Below, piece by piece: positions 12,740 through 24,681 of a stretch of 64,000 bases of DNA. This DNA is from Alitta virens (taxonomy: Eukaryota; Annelida; Polychaeta; Phyllodocida; Nereididae). The DNA is taken from positions 11,995,374 to 12,059,373 of the forward strand of contig OW028580.1 in the NCBI GenBank assembly GCA_932294295.1, in the 5' to 3' direction. The notes below the pieces were generated by a model, which was given only the letters and a program-made list of their open reading frames with translations, searched no databases and was not told the origin of the DNA. Within the stretch, counting starts at the first letter, position 1. Every line of letters begins with the position of its first letter. The position numbers were made by a program, and so were the translations under genes.

Positions 12740-15015
12740 TTGATCAAAGAGTCAATTATATTGTATAAAAACAATTTAGAACGCATACTTTCTGTACTCA
12801 ATGGGTAAAAGGATTGTAAAAGTGTTGAACGAAACAATATCGAATGGTTCTTAAGCATAAAACTGCATCTCTCTATCATTTAATTGGAGTTCTGCTATTT
12901 CTCACTTTTTGACTGAAGTGATCATATCTGGTAATTATTAATAAATATTAGAAATGCCGGTAAAAAAGTCAGTCAAGGGTAATTCCTGCTAAATTTGTTC
13001 AAACATGTTTATGTCTGGGCCACAATTCTTAAAACATAGCGTATTGGCATTAATTTTCAGTTGTATGCATTACACTCGGGTCATAGAATATGGCCAGGCA
13101 ACCTCCGGGGTGACTTTGCATCAACATGTTATTTGGCCATCGGTATTCCCATGCTACACTAGAGTTTACCTGCTGTTGGCCAAAAGTGGGTCACACGGAT
13201 GCATGGCCAACACTACGCCAACATTAGGCCTACACTGGGCCAACTTTGCATTAAAATGACATTTGGACATTGGTAGGCCCATATTGCAGTGGGGCTTACC
13301 TGTCATTGGTCAAATGTGGGCCGCACTGACATTTGGGTCAACACTGGGCCAACACTGGGCCAACACTGGGCCAACACTGGGCCAACACTGGGCCAACACT
13401 GGGCCAACACTGGGCCAACACTGGGCCAACACTGGGCCAACACTGGGCCAACACTGGGCCAACTTTGTATTGACATTTTATTTTGCCATCTTGAAGGCTT
13501 ATGTGACAGGACTCACCTACTGTTGGACAAATGTTGGCCAACCTGACATTGGGCAAACATTGGGTCAAGTTAGAATAACTGGTCTCCACAAACAATGGTG
13601 AGCACAACACTAGGGATAAAATGTGAATGGACATTGAACTAACAGTGCATACATATTGGGTCGGCAGTAATTCCAGTGGCCTTGGTGGAGGTTTGTGCCA
13701 TCTTAGTGCCCTCTCGTTTTAATTTTTTTTTTTTTTTTTTTTTTATATTGACGTTTACAATTGTAGTAATTTCACAAACAATTGCCCCGCCTGCTTACGA
13801 ATTTTTACGTCAGATTTACCATTGATGGCATCCATAGATTTTGATAATCTGACCGAAGCTCCGCCGCCAGAGACAGTATCCCAAAAAGAGGCTACACAGT
13901 GGTGAGGCCTAACCGGAAGTGTCCCAAAATTTCAAAAACGCATGCATGTAATCCTACGGCAAAGGGTCCTAACCTCGCCCTTTTGAATAATAGACCAGGT
14001 TAGAGAGACTACGAAATCATGTCATAACAACGTCGGTTCAAAAGTAATGCTCTCCATAATTTCCTAATGGAGAAACTTGTTTGCCTGACTGTAACAATTC
14101 TGACGGTGCCTAGAAATGTTTAGTGTTTATATTGAAGGGGAACCCATATATGACAAATAAAATAAAATAAATTTAAATTATGATCAATAAGCTAATTCAT
14201 TTTGTTTAATTATACCATGGTTACTCTATGATTATACCAAGACAGGGGTGCAGTGGTTAGGGTGAGGCACTGTTAGGCTTAGGTTATATACATTTTTGAT
14301 ATATGTAGGTAGGTTCAAACCCAGCCTGGGACAGTCATGAATAAAGGCTGTTCTTCTTTTTTCTTTTTCTTTTTTTTAGTATTAGTTGTAATAAATGAAA
14401 AGTTATAACCTTTCATCATTCACTCAAAATACAATTTTAAGGTGGAAATATTGCTAAACAACTCTTAATGTTGAAAGGACATTGTGGGGAGTCAACATTA
14501 CTATAACGTTAAATGGCAACGTTCTTGCAACTTCTGTGTAACCACAGCAACACTAAAAGCAGTTTCTGAAGTTCCGATATGTATGTATCACAATCCTGCC
14601 CATTCCATCACAAACAGGAAATGCTATCAGAGAACCTCGCAACATTTATTTTGTTCCCCGAGGTCAGGCAACTGCCACATAGAGTCGCACATAATAGCAT
14701 TGACATCTAATACTTCAATTATTGTATCGACTGATAGAGCTGAGTAATTGCGTTTGGATATGTCTACAGGCATATGATAGAAATGAGTGACAAAAGTACT
14801 AACAAAACTCCATTTGCTGACATAAAAAAAGAAAAAGCGAAATAACAAATTAGCGGGGTTACCTATAGGATCCGAAGCTGAAACAAAAGTCGAATTGATG
14901 TCCTTTACACTGACCCAATGCAATTACCCAGGGCACATGACCCACCGGATGTAGATTTGACATTTTGACCTGGATTTTTTTCAAGATAGTGACTCGCAAA
15001 TTGGTTGACAAGCGC
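12740..15015. repeat. 2.27-kb tandem triplication, unit 2
   Basis: Second unit (2276 bp), matching unit 1 apart from one added A (near 14,207) by eye. It contains the minisatellite at 13,335-13,464 (11 full repeats) and the SINE-like segment at about 14,244-14,378. The junction with unit 1 reads GACAAGCGC|TTGATC, with TTG as the only shared bases at the breakpoint. Confidence 0.95.
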
Positions 15016-17280
15016 TTGATCAAAGAGTCAATTATATTGTATAAAAACAATTTAGAACGCATACTTTCTGTACTCAATGGGTAAAAGGATTGTAAAAGTG
15101 TTGAACGAAACAATATCGAATGGTTCTTAAGCATAAAACTGCATCTCTCTATCATTTAATTGGAGTTCTGCTATTTCTCACTTTTTGACTGAAGTGATCA
15201 TATCTGGTAATTATTAATAAATATTAGAAATGCCGGTAAAAAAGTCAGTCAAGGGTAATTCCTGCTAAATTTGTTCAAACATGTTTATGTCTGGGCCACA
15301 ATTCTTAAAAAATAGCGTATTGGCATTAATTTTCAGTTGTATGCATTACACTCGGGTCATAGAATATGGCCAGGCAACCTCCGGGGTGACTTTGCATCAA
15401 CATGTTATTTGGCCATCGGTATTCCCATGCTACACTAGAGTTTACCTGCTGTTGGCCAAAAGTGGGTCACACGGATGCATGGCCAACACTACGCCAACAT
15501 TAGGCCTACACTGGGCCAACTTTGCATTAAAATGACATTTGGACATTGGTAGGCCCATATTGCAGTGGGGCTTACCTGTCATTGGTCAAATGTGGGCCGC
15601 ACTGACATTTGGGTCAACACTGGGCCAACACTGGGCCAACACTGGGCCAACACTGGGCCAACACTGGGCCAACACTGGGCCAACACTGGGCCAACACTGG
15701 GCCAACACTGGGCCAACACTGGGTCAACTTTGTATTGACATTTTATTTTGCCATCTTGAAGGCTTATGTGACAGGACTCACCTACTGTTGGACAAATGTT
15801 GGCCAACCTGACATTGGGCAAACATTGGGTCAAGTTAGAATAACTGGTCTCCACAAACAATGGTGAGCACAACACTAGGGATAAAATGTGAATGGACATT
15901 GAACTAACAGTGCATACATATTGGGTCGGCAGTAATTCCAGTGGCCTTGGTGGAGGTTTGTGCCATCTTAGTGCCCTCTCGTTTTAATTTTTTTTTTTTT
16001 TTTTTTTTTATATTGACGTTTACAATTGTAGTAATTTCACAAACAATTGCCCCGCCTGCTTACGAATTTTTACGTCAGATTTACCATTGATGGCATCCAT
16101 AGATTTTGATAATCTGACCGAAGCTCCGCCGCCAGAGACAGTATCCCAAAAAGAGGCTACACAGTGGTGAGGCCTAACCGGAAGTGTCCCAAAATTTCAA
16201 AAACGCATGCATGTAATCCTACGGCAAAGGGTCCTAACCTCGCCCTTTTGAATAATAGACCAGGTTAGAGAGACTACGAAATCATGTCATAACAACGTCG
16301 GTTCAAAAGTAATGCTCTCCATAATTTCCTAATGGAGAAACTTGTTTGCCTGACTGTAACAATTCTGACGGTGCCTAGAAATGTTTAGTGTTTATATTGA
16401 AGGGGAACCCATATATGACAAATAAAATAAAATAAATTTAAATTATGATCAATAAGCTAATTCATTTTGTTTAATTATACCATGGTTACTCTATGATTAT
16501 ACCAAGACAGGGGTGCAGTGGTTAGGGTGAGGCACTGTTAGGCTTAGGTTATATACATTTTTGATATATGTAGGTAGGTTCAAACCCAGCCTGGGACAGT
16601 CATGAATAAAGGCTGTTCTTCTTTTTTCTTTTTCTTTTTTTTAGTATTAGTTGTAATAAATGAAAAGTTATAACCTTTCATCATTCACTCAAAATACAAT
16701 TTTAAGGTGGAAATATTGCTAAACAACTCTTAATGTTGAAAGGACATTGTGGGGAGTCAACATTACTATAACGTTAAATGGCAACGTTCTTGCAACTTCT
16801 GTGTAACCACAGCAACACTAAAAGCAGTTTCTGAAGTTCCGATATGTATGTATCACAATCCTGCCCATTCCATCACAAACAGGAAATGCTATCAGAGAAC
16901 CTCGCAACATTTATTTTGTTCCCCGAGGTCAGGCAACTGCCACATAGAGTCGCACATAATAGCATTGACATCTAATACTTCAATTATTGTATCGACTGAT
17001 AGAGCTGAGTAATTGCGTTTGGATATGTCTACAGGCATATGATAGAAATGAGTGACAAAAGTACTAACAAAACTCCATTTGCTGACATAAAAAAAGAAAA
17101 AGCGAAATAACAAATTAGCGGGGTTACCTATAGGATCCGAAGCTGAAACAAAAGTCGAATTGATGTCCTTTACACTGACCCAATGCAATTACCCAGGGCA
17201 CATGACCCACCGGATGTAGATTTGACATTTTGACCTGGATTTTTTTCAAGATAGTGACTCGCAAATTGGTTGACAAGCGC
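15016..17280. repeat. 2.27-kb tandem triplication, unit 3
   Basis: Third unit (2265 bp). It differs from unit 2 by a C-to-A at 15,311, one fewer 11-bp repeat (array 15,611-15,729, ten full repeats) and a C-to-T in the terminal partial repeat (15,724). The SINE-like segment is at about 16,509-16,643. The unit ends in GACAAGCGC, then TTG and unrelated flank (CTGGAAGC). Confidence 0.95.
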
Positions 17281-18029
17281 TTGCTGGAAGCGGAATTACT
17301 GCAGAGTGCAGGACTGGGACAGGATAGAGAGACCATCTGCATGTACACCATACCAGGGGCGTCAATACAAGGGGGGGGGGGGTGTGGGGGGGGGGGGATA
17401 TATCTAGCTATATGTAATGATGACTTGTTTGCTCGTACACTTGATATATAGACTGCTTGATTGTTTCAGCGTAATTGTTACATAAACTGATTTAATACAA
17501 TTATAGAAGGATACAAAATGTACTTTGGAATTTATTCAGTGAATGTGGCCAATATCTCGATGTGGTTATCAACCTTTCTTTTTGACACATATATGGATTT
17601 GCCTCATTGTCTTCAGTGTGGCAGAAATCATACATGGAAATAGTTTAATGACAGAAACAAAGTACAAGTGTCATAAAGCAGAACTTCTCTGTTGCTTTGT
17701 TTCCTCAACATACTGCCAAAACCTTACATAAGCTGGCACTATGCACTCAACATTGGCATTTACAATAATGCTGTTATTTGTTGAATGAAAAAAAGCAAGA
17801 CAGAGGAGGTACTTTGTACCATATGCGATTGAAACTTGTGCCTATTTATCAAACAGGCAAAGGAGAAGGCTTTTTTTGTTTGGAAATTAATAAAAGGTTC
17901 CGGCCATTCATGAAATTAATACATAAAATATGCTTGCACACTACTGGCAACAGTTAATAACTTTGAGTTCATAGTGCCAGCTTATGTAAGGTTTAAAATA
18001 ATTAAGAATTCACTGCTAACATCTACATC
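17281..18029. other. Flank with G-runs and an inverted repeat
   Basis: A G-rich tract lies at 17,371-17,398. About 28 bp near 17,723-17,750 (CCTTACATAAGCTGGCACTA core) are repeated inverted near 17,966-17,994, enclosing about 215 bp. This may be a small foldback or MITE-like element. Open frames at 17,230-17,731 have no recognisable domain. Confidence 0.55.
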
Positions 18030-18500
18030 TGCCTCCATGGTCTAGTGGTAATGTGGTCAACTTATGATTCTCACATACCAAGTTCAAGTATTGATAGTGA
18101 CTCCCAATACTGTAACATTTTGAAACCTTCACATTCATGGAGACCAACATTAGTATAGTCACTCAGTCACACTTTGGTCTCATAGTCACCCCACAGTCAC
18201 ACGACAGTCCCGCTTCAGTCTCAACCAGTGCCACTTGAGTTTTGATAGGTTTGCAGTGCCTCCTAGTGATTGAAGCTATACAACTATTCTTGTACACATG
18301 TCTACCTCTGTGGTCTAGTGGTAGTGTACTCAGCTTCAGATCAAGACTTCCCTAGTTCAAGTTCCACCAAAGGACCTTATATTAATTTTAATGCTGGATT
18401 ATTCCTGATTTGCTAGCTCTGTAGTCCCAGTCTCCATTTAGTCACATAATCACATTATAGTCTCTTAGTCACCTTATAGTCTCCTCAGGAAAAAGCACTA
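18030..18500 (+). mobile_element. Two adjacent tRNA-like SINE copies
   Basis: Two units about 270 bp apart. A box TGGTCTAGTGG is exact at 18,038-18,048 and 18,311-18,321. B-box-like sequences are AGTTCAAGTATT near 18,081 and AGTTCAAGTTCC at 18,354. Both are followed by stretches rich in AGTCAC/AGTCTC. The shared order of parts says these are copies of one SINE family; neither folds as a tRNA. Confidence 0.6.
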
Positions 18501-19722
18501 GTAAAGGACATCCCAATCACATTGTGAATATGACCTATGTTCATTGTTCAATGCTAGCAAAATACATGCAGGTGCATTGGATGTCCAAGTACTGTAAAAT
18601 ATACTTTTCAAATTGTTTTGTTTCTCTGCTGCCCCCCTTAATTTTTACTCAGCTGAAGTATGTAACCTGCAGGGGCGCTAACCAAGAACTGACCTTGGGA
18701 GGAGGGGTTGTCTCCATAAATTTGGAAAACCAAAAATCCTGCTGTACACATTGCCAGCTTATATAACCTAACTACTTATTTCTATATTTTTTCCTGTATA
18801 TTTTTAGTGGGATGAAGTGGGTTTTTGTCATTTTGTTCTAATAATTTTCATTTTTGCTTTGGGTTCTTGCATGTTTCACTTGTTTGTGAACCTTATGGCA
18901 GTTATGCTATTAGTCAAAACCTATGTGTAAATATATTGCTCTGTGTCAATTTTGATTGTAAGCTGGGCATGTCTCTTGTGTGTATGTATACAGGCATTCA
19001 CAATAATATAATATAATAAAACTAGCTTGCTGCACCCATAGAATCATTCATTTGCATTCAAATTATGGCCAACGTGTGTCCTAAAACTTATGATATCACA
19101 ACTGAATCACTGCACATGAAATTTCAGTGTGGTTTTGAGTAAACTGTGGAAACTGCAATAAAAGATGCCCCAAACAAAAATGTAAATAATCGACCAACAT
19201 AGCATACTGGTACCAAAAAGTCTGAACAGAGCGTTTTCCCTGCAAACCCAGCCAGTAAAAAAATTAGCACCACTAACATAGTAAGGATAATTGATTATGC
19301 CCGTGGACCCCTGGTACCCTGTAATTACCAAGGACATAGGTTGATTGAAATAATATATGAAAAAGAATTATCCAAGTTGTAACTGTTTGTTGACCTAGGC
19401 TTAAGGGATGCTGGAGATATGCATGGAACTGCTAAACCGATAAGCACTACAAAGAAAGGTATTGACAACAGTTAAAACTGCTTAAAGAACACAGACTCAC
19501 AGGCCAGTCCAACCTCTGCTAGCTGCTGCTGCTGCAGCTGTCATATGGCAGTGACCTAAATAGGTTATGCAGTGTGTCCAGCAGAGTTTGTACAGTGTGT
19601 GCATAGGCCTCATTAAAATTAATAAATAAAGGAGGCAATTTGGTTTACTTACCATGACATATAAACATGATTCTTCTATGAAACAAACTATGCCGTGGTT
19701 ATGTTTAACAGGTCAAAAAAAG
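18501..19722. other. Gene-free sequence
   Basis: No recognisable gene, repeat or regulatory site. The open frames at 18,524-18,766, 18,825-19,016 and 19,107-19,337 have cysteine/aromatic-rich random composition. Confidence 0.5.
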
Positions 19723-19910
19723 AGCCTAGATCTCACATAGCCATAAAGAAAATCCCTAGTTGATCCATAGACACAATGGGACCATGCACGGAGGAACGAG
19801 GTATACAACATACAATCCACCGACTACAACGGAAAAATACGTATGATACACCGACTACGACAGAAGTCGACATATAAATGGAGTATCAACCACAGGAACA
19901 ACTGCAGACG

Positions 19911-20095
19911 ATGGCGGACAATGGCGGACAATGGCGGACGACGGCGGACGACGGCGGAAGACGGCGGAAGACGGCGGAAGACGGCGGAAGACGGCGGAAG
20001 ACGGCGGAAGACGGCGGAAGACGGCGGAAGACGGCGGAAGACGGCGGAAGACGGCGGAAGACGGCAGAAGGCGGCAGAAGGCGGCAGAAGACGGT
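19911..20095. repeat. 10-bp minisatellite (ACGGCGGAAG)n
   Basis: About 18 decamers in strict 10-bp register, with variant ends (ATGGCGGACA on the left, GCGGCAGAAG on the right). It lies just inside the left end of the 19.7-kb element. Open frames through it on both strands (RRKTAEDGG; RRLPPSSAVF) are repeat products. Confidence 0.95.
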
Positions 20096-20129
20096 GGCTG
20101 TTGCGACGAATCAACGGCGTCTGCCAAGT

Positions 20130-20480
20130 AAATTTCCGTGGTTGCGGACGTCATTATCCCATATAAAAGAGCCTGTAGTTGAATCACCAGACACAATAGA
20201 TCCAAGCGAATGCGATCCAGCAGCGCCAGAAGTAGATGCAGGGATTACAGACTGCAAAGTGGAAGACCATCCAAGTGAAGTCGATCCAGGAACACCAGAA
20301 TAAGATGCAGGGAGTGGAGACTGCAAAGTGGAAGACAATCCAAGCGAAGGACATCCAGGAACACCAGAACCAGATGCAGGGAGTGGAGACTGCAAAGTGG
20401 AAGATGAGCCAAGGCAGGAAATCCAGGAACATCAGAAGAAGATCCAGGGAGTTTAAACTGCAAACTGGACGACGATCCAT
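20130..20480 (-). pseudogene. Tandemly amplified C-terminal tail module of ORF2
   Basis: A 69-bp unit repeats about 3.5 times (starts at 20,236, 20,305, 20,374 and, 68 bp later, 20,442). On the minus strand it encodes a 23-residue Pro/Ser/Gly-rich repeat (SSTLQSPLPASGSGVPG-type) that ends in SLGSIVSGDSTTGS. That end resembles SVGSMVSGDPNATS in the ORF2 tail just upstream (20,582-20,830). I infer a duplicated, diverged and amplified copy of the tail-encoding sequence. Overlapping frames on the other strand are shadows. Confidence 0.5.
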
Positions 20481-20581
20481 GGCACACAACTTGTAGACAC
20501 ATTCTGGTCCTACAGGACGACAAAGGAAGACTTGTAGTAGTCGAGCTGGAGGTTCAATGCAGGCTACTTTTGCAGAGACGG

Positions 20582-21851
20582 CTATTGCATTTGCTGGATG
20601 AACGAAGAGTTGGGACTGCCCAAATGACCCAGGAAGCGGCTCATGTTCAGGGGAGTGGATGTAGCATTTGGATCACCTGACACCATAGATCCAACCGAAG
20701 GTGGGTTGCCTCCTAATGGTATTGCAGGGACAGCTGAAGAATATCCTGGGACTGCTGAATAAACTGCTGCAGCAGGAGCAGGTGCAGTAGCCACAGAGGA
20801 TCCAGGGTTTGCAGGCTGGAAAGTGGAAGTCGAGCCAGGCTGCTGCTAAGAATTACTGTTTGCCGTAGCAGAAGAAGACACATGAGGTGGCATCCGCACC
20901 GGTTGCAGAGTAGTCTACTGTTTCATAGGAGTCATCCTGCTCTTTAGTTTTACTTACTTGTTTGGCTTGTCCTTTAACTTGTAGAAGCAAAGTCAAGACG
21001 TTGTGCTCGAAGTCCTTATAGGTATCCAATGCTAAGACAACAAACTCAGAGGTGACATATTCCACCATTTGCCTGACTCTGGCAGCTTTAGCATCTGCAG
21101 GTGGTTGCACTATGTTCTGCATCTGCTCCTCAGTGCTGGCTGCTGTTCTCCGGGCTGTGAAAACAAGATTAGTAATGAGGGATGAATGTGGATCAGATGC
21201 AGCCCCCTTCTTCTTCTTGAATGGCCCTCGCTTGGTACTTCCAATGACTAGACTTTCTTCAAATTCTAGTGGTAATGCTGGATCATCTACTTCAAAATCC
21301 TCTGCTCCTGAATCAACGTGACTGGCACTCGAGTAATCGATGTCCGGCATGCCTGTTCTGGTCTTCTCTATTTTCTTCTTAAGGTAGATTGCCTGGCGAG
21401 AAGGGACTCTTTCGATGTATTGATCCAGGAAGTCAAAGTTAGCACAGACCCACTTCTTCTTCTCAGTTGGATTCCTCTGTGTAGTTCCAGAAGGTCCCGT
21501 CTTCATTGACTTCCCAACATATGTTCGCATGGACTCCAACCAAGTCTTGAGTTGCTGGACAGTGCAGTGCTTCTTGTTCTCAGTGGGAGGGTTGAACAGA
21601 AGAAGCAGCACCAGAAGCAGGCGATTTCTTCTTATTCTTCTTGTCTGTATGACAGGAATGTCACTGACATCAGTGTCTTCTCCATCTTTGTCCATATCAT
21701 TGTCTGTTTCTTTGTCCATATCCTTGTCTGTATCCTTGGCAATGGCAACAGAAGAAGCATCATCATCTTCAGCAGGTTGTTGCAAAACTTCAGGAGCAGG
21801 CACTTTTGCATTTTTCGCTATAATGCGTCGTTTCTTCGGTCCCATTTTCAC
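20582..21851 (-). pseudogene. MADF/Myb-like Harbinger ORF2 protein (frameshifted)
   Basis: Minus-strand gene for the DNA-binding partner protein of a Harbinger transposon, which in this superfamily helps the transposase enter the nucleus and bind the element's ends. The open part (21,851-20,853) runs 332 codons: a basic start (MGPKKRR; this M at 21,845 matches the start of the other copies), an acidic Asp/Lys repeat at about residues 38-60, a MADF-like core (LKTWLESMRTYVGKSMKTG ... KKWVCANFDFLDQYI, about 95-165) and a basic patch KRGPFKKKKG. The first half of the MADF core (the WY..FYD..DYK part of the 34-kb copy) is missing and replaced by a Leu run. Near 20,900 a one-base frame change plus an in-frame TAG appears to separate it from the Pro/Ser-rich tail, which ends NPPSVGSMVSGD...STPLNMSRFL at 20,582. 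A TATA box lies about 125 bp upstream. Confidence 0.65.
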
Positions 21852-21972
21852 TTTAAAGTCTAGCCATGATTAAATTTTAAAGTCTTCTTCCAGAAAAAAG
21901 ATATGAAGAACAGCAGGTATCCATCTTATCTAATGGCAAAGGTGTGAATGATAGTTTGCTACAACAGTGGTG

Positions 21973-21980
21973 CTTATATA
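21973..21980 (-). promoter_or_regulatory. TATA box of ORF2
   Basis: TATATAAG on the minus strand, about 125 bp before the ORF2 start. The spacing is the same as in the 25-kb and 34-kb copies, which supports function. Confidence 0.5.
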
Positions 21981-22689
21981 GTCAAAAGGGATGTCACATG
22001 ATGATTTTTCCGTGGCTGATACTTGGATCTAACGCTAGATTATACACCAATTACATAGACTTACTTCGCCATACGTCGCATACGTAGACATTTCCATGGT
22101 ATACTTGGACACATACGATGAATACGTGGATGCTTACGTGGCTTAATTGGCTAATCCGCCGGATTATTGAAGCCACATAAAACCGACAGAAGGCAATGTA
22201 TGACTCACGTAAGCTTTGGCGTATGCCATGTATGATCTGCCAACTGCAGCTTATTATCCAAGTATTAACCAAGTAATCATTGCATAATAATCTTTCCGGC
22301 TCGGTTTCACAGAATTTTCCAGCATGTTTAAAAATTCCGTCGCCATGGCTGGAGTGTGATGGAACAGCCACGAATGCAAGGAAAGGCAAAGTAAACCCAC
22401 GTAAACCACATGTAATCCTTCGTAAACCTACAGAATGCTTTCCGTGGCTGTACCGGCTCTTTACGTCGACGTTTCCTGCTATGTGAGATCTAGGCTTTAC
22501 GCTAGAGTATATTGTAGATGGTTTATTCCAATATGAAATATCTCTTAGAAAGTGGTGTGCATGAAATATAAAATTCTAATATTTCTTGAACTGTAGGTGA
22601 CATGAATCATGAACAGGTAGGAAATAAATGTCTAATTAAAGGTTTGATAGTGAAATTAGTGCGATTGAGACATTTTAAAAGCTACATTT

Positions 22690-24245
22690 GGTGTATTTAG
22701 GCATATCCTCAGCGCACAAAGTTCAAAGAGGGTTATTGTTATCACTGAAAAAATTCATGTCCGTCCGATGGGCGGGCGGCGTAACACTTCTGTTTCCAGA
22801 GCAGAACTCTAACTATAATGCACTTACCCTAACAAACTTTTGTGTAGTATTACTCAATATGGCCTTGTGGTGCCTTTTGATAGTCACATTGACATATGTC
22901 AGCTATGTTTTACAAAATTTGGAAAAACAGAAAAAAATTAACTCTGACACTACTGCACCCACATGCTTAAAACTTTGCCATAATATAGGGGGAGTACACA
23001 TTGTAGTCCAAAGGTTTTGCCCCCTGAGAGTACGTTCTTACGTACCACAAAATACCTCCCCCCCCCCCCCCCAACAGTGTGCCGTACCACAAAGGTAACA
23101 ATTTCTCCTCATCTCCCCCTCCTTTATTATTTACCACTTCCATCCACTCTTATTTGAAAATGATGCAACTCATATTGTACACAAATGAAAAACTGTAGGG
23201 ATACTGTATTAAAACCCCTAAGATAGTAAGATGTAATATTTCTAAAAAAAGGTATTAACCAGTGTTTTAGATAAAATACATCCAGAGATAATTGCACCTA
23301 AACACAGGCTCCTCCCAAACCTCATGAGAGGGAACTTTTTGGGGTCTCGTTGCTGTAAATACCTGAGAATTATTTAATTAAGGGGAAAAACGGGAACATA
23401 TTTATTTTTTCATACCTTCATATCAACGACACTATTAATTTACCCTACATGAGTGAAATTTTGTTAATGACATATCTTAATTATAGTATTTCCACTTTTC
23501 AAACTTAATTTTGACATTCATTTCATGCTGTTTTTAAAATAATGGAAAATCTGAAAAAATGATAAACATTTTGGTTAAATTGTGTTTATATGGTATTACT
23601 CTATATAGCCGAGTTGTGCCTTTTGATGGTCACATTGACATATCTCAGCTGTGTCATACAAAATCTAGAAAAAAATCGATAAATAAATACTTTTTCCATA
23701 TCCAGACCAGAATCACTCACTGCTGTGCATAAATGCATACAAAAACTTGTTGTAATATGTCTAAAATAGTGTAGAGATACATTTTTTGGGGTTTCCTGAA
23801 CATCAATAATGTATACTTTTTAAATAAGGGGAAAATCTGAAGATTTAATATTGTTTCGAACCACCCCCCCCCCCCCCCATATCAATGACAGTATGATCCC
23901 TACATAAGTTAAATTTTGCATAACATATCTTAAATGTACTTTCACTTTTTAAGCAACATTTTGAAATTTGTTTTATCCTCTTTGTGTCATAATCATTGGA
24001 AATCTGGATAATAATTGTGTTGGTTTCAACATTCCCTAGTTATATCATCCCATACTTTCCATAAAATGTTTCTTTACAAGCTGATCTCTCTCACCCAGTC
24101 TCTTAATTTCACTCTCAGCAAACCAGTTGAATATAATTACCCATTCCATAATAATTAATTGCTTAATAATCTATAACTAACTTAAATACCATAGGTTTTA
24201 TGCAAATCAGCAACCAAACAATCCAGTAAATATTCAATAGTTGCA
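22690..24245 (+). repeat. Dispersed repeat R1, long copy
   Basis: It aligns by eye over its length with 62,885-64,000. The landmarks are 'GAAGAGGGTTATTG'-like sequence, a GGGCGGGC stretch, 'TTTCCAGAGC', 'AATGCACTTACCCTAACA', 'TGGTGCCTTTTGATAGTCAC' and 'CAAACAATCCAGT' at the end. The segment with 'ATTACTCTATATAGCC...TTTTGATGGTCAC' near 23,596 repeats the part near 22,850, so the unit is internally duplicated (about 740 bp apart). C-runs lie at 23,050 and 23,862. No open frame with a recognised domain (22,688-23,098 is a shadow). Confidence 0.75.
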
Positions 24246-24681
24246 GAGAATGGCAATTGATATTGTATAGTTCCTTCAGTTTCCAGCTAAAAGTAATCAG
24301 TTTGCAAAAAATATTTTTACTTATGAAGGTATGGATATTGGTGTGCTAAGTATAATCCCATGCAAAATAAACCTTTAAGATTTGTGTTCATTTGTATTTA
24401 AACTTTAAATATCTATTTAAATACCCATTAAATGCCAATCTTACAGGTATTTTGTTTTGTATAGAATTATAATTAGGATATATTCTTAAATGTTATTTAT
24501 GTTTATAGTATAATTCTGAATTTCATATATTCCTTCAGAAGCATTGTCATAGCCCATGTATGAGTATTTGGACAGAAAAACAATAATCTTTGGTGCAGAT
24601 TATTTGAGGGACATGCTATTGTATTGATAAATCTAGTGATTGAATACTCCTTACCGTGCTTGGCAGGAAATGGATATACAC

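Larger units (their letters stand above)
19723..22493 (-). mobile_element. Harbinger-related element carrying only ORF2
   Basis: It is bounded by inverted repeats AGCCTAGATCTCACATAGC (19,723-19,741) and GCTATGTGAGATCTAGGCT (about 22,475-22,493). The only gene is a MADF/Myb-like ORF2 on the minus strand, related to the ORF2 of the complete Harbinger copies at 25.2 and 34.2 kb. No DDE transposase lies inside, so it is a deletion derivative or a member that depends on a transposase elsewhere. TTA follows the right end, but the left flank reads AAG, so a target-site duplication is not evident. Tandem repeats occupy the gene's 3' side. Confidence 0.7.

Noticed and set aside
10988..15899. TLGQHWANTGP-repeat frames on both strands
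   Set aside because: The 11-bp minisatellite is open in several frames at once and repeats with each triplicated unit; no start or domain context supports a protein.
10465..17280. Triplication as a Helitron or TIR transposon
   Set aside because: Boundaries show no TC/CTRR ends, no inverted ends and no target-site duplication; only 3 bp of shared sequence at the breakpoints.
18030..18365. tRNA genes at 18.03 and 18.30 kb
   Set aside because: A and B boxes are present but no acceptor stem, anticodon arm or terminator can be fitted; SINE heads are the better explanation.
19824..20303. RRKTAEDGG and RRLPPSSAVF repeat proteins
   Set aside because: Five overlapping frames across a 10-bp array; repeat artefacts.
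22688..23098. 136-codon frame as a membrane protein
   Set aside because: It lies wholly inside dispersed repeat R1, whose other copies do not keep the frame.
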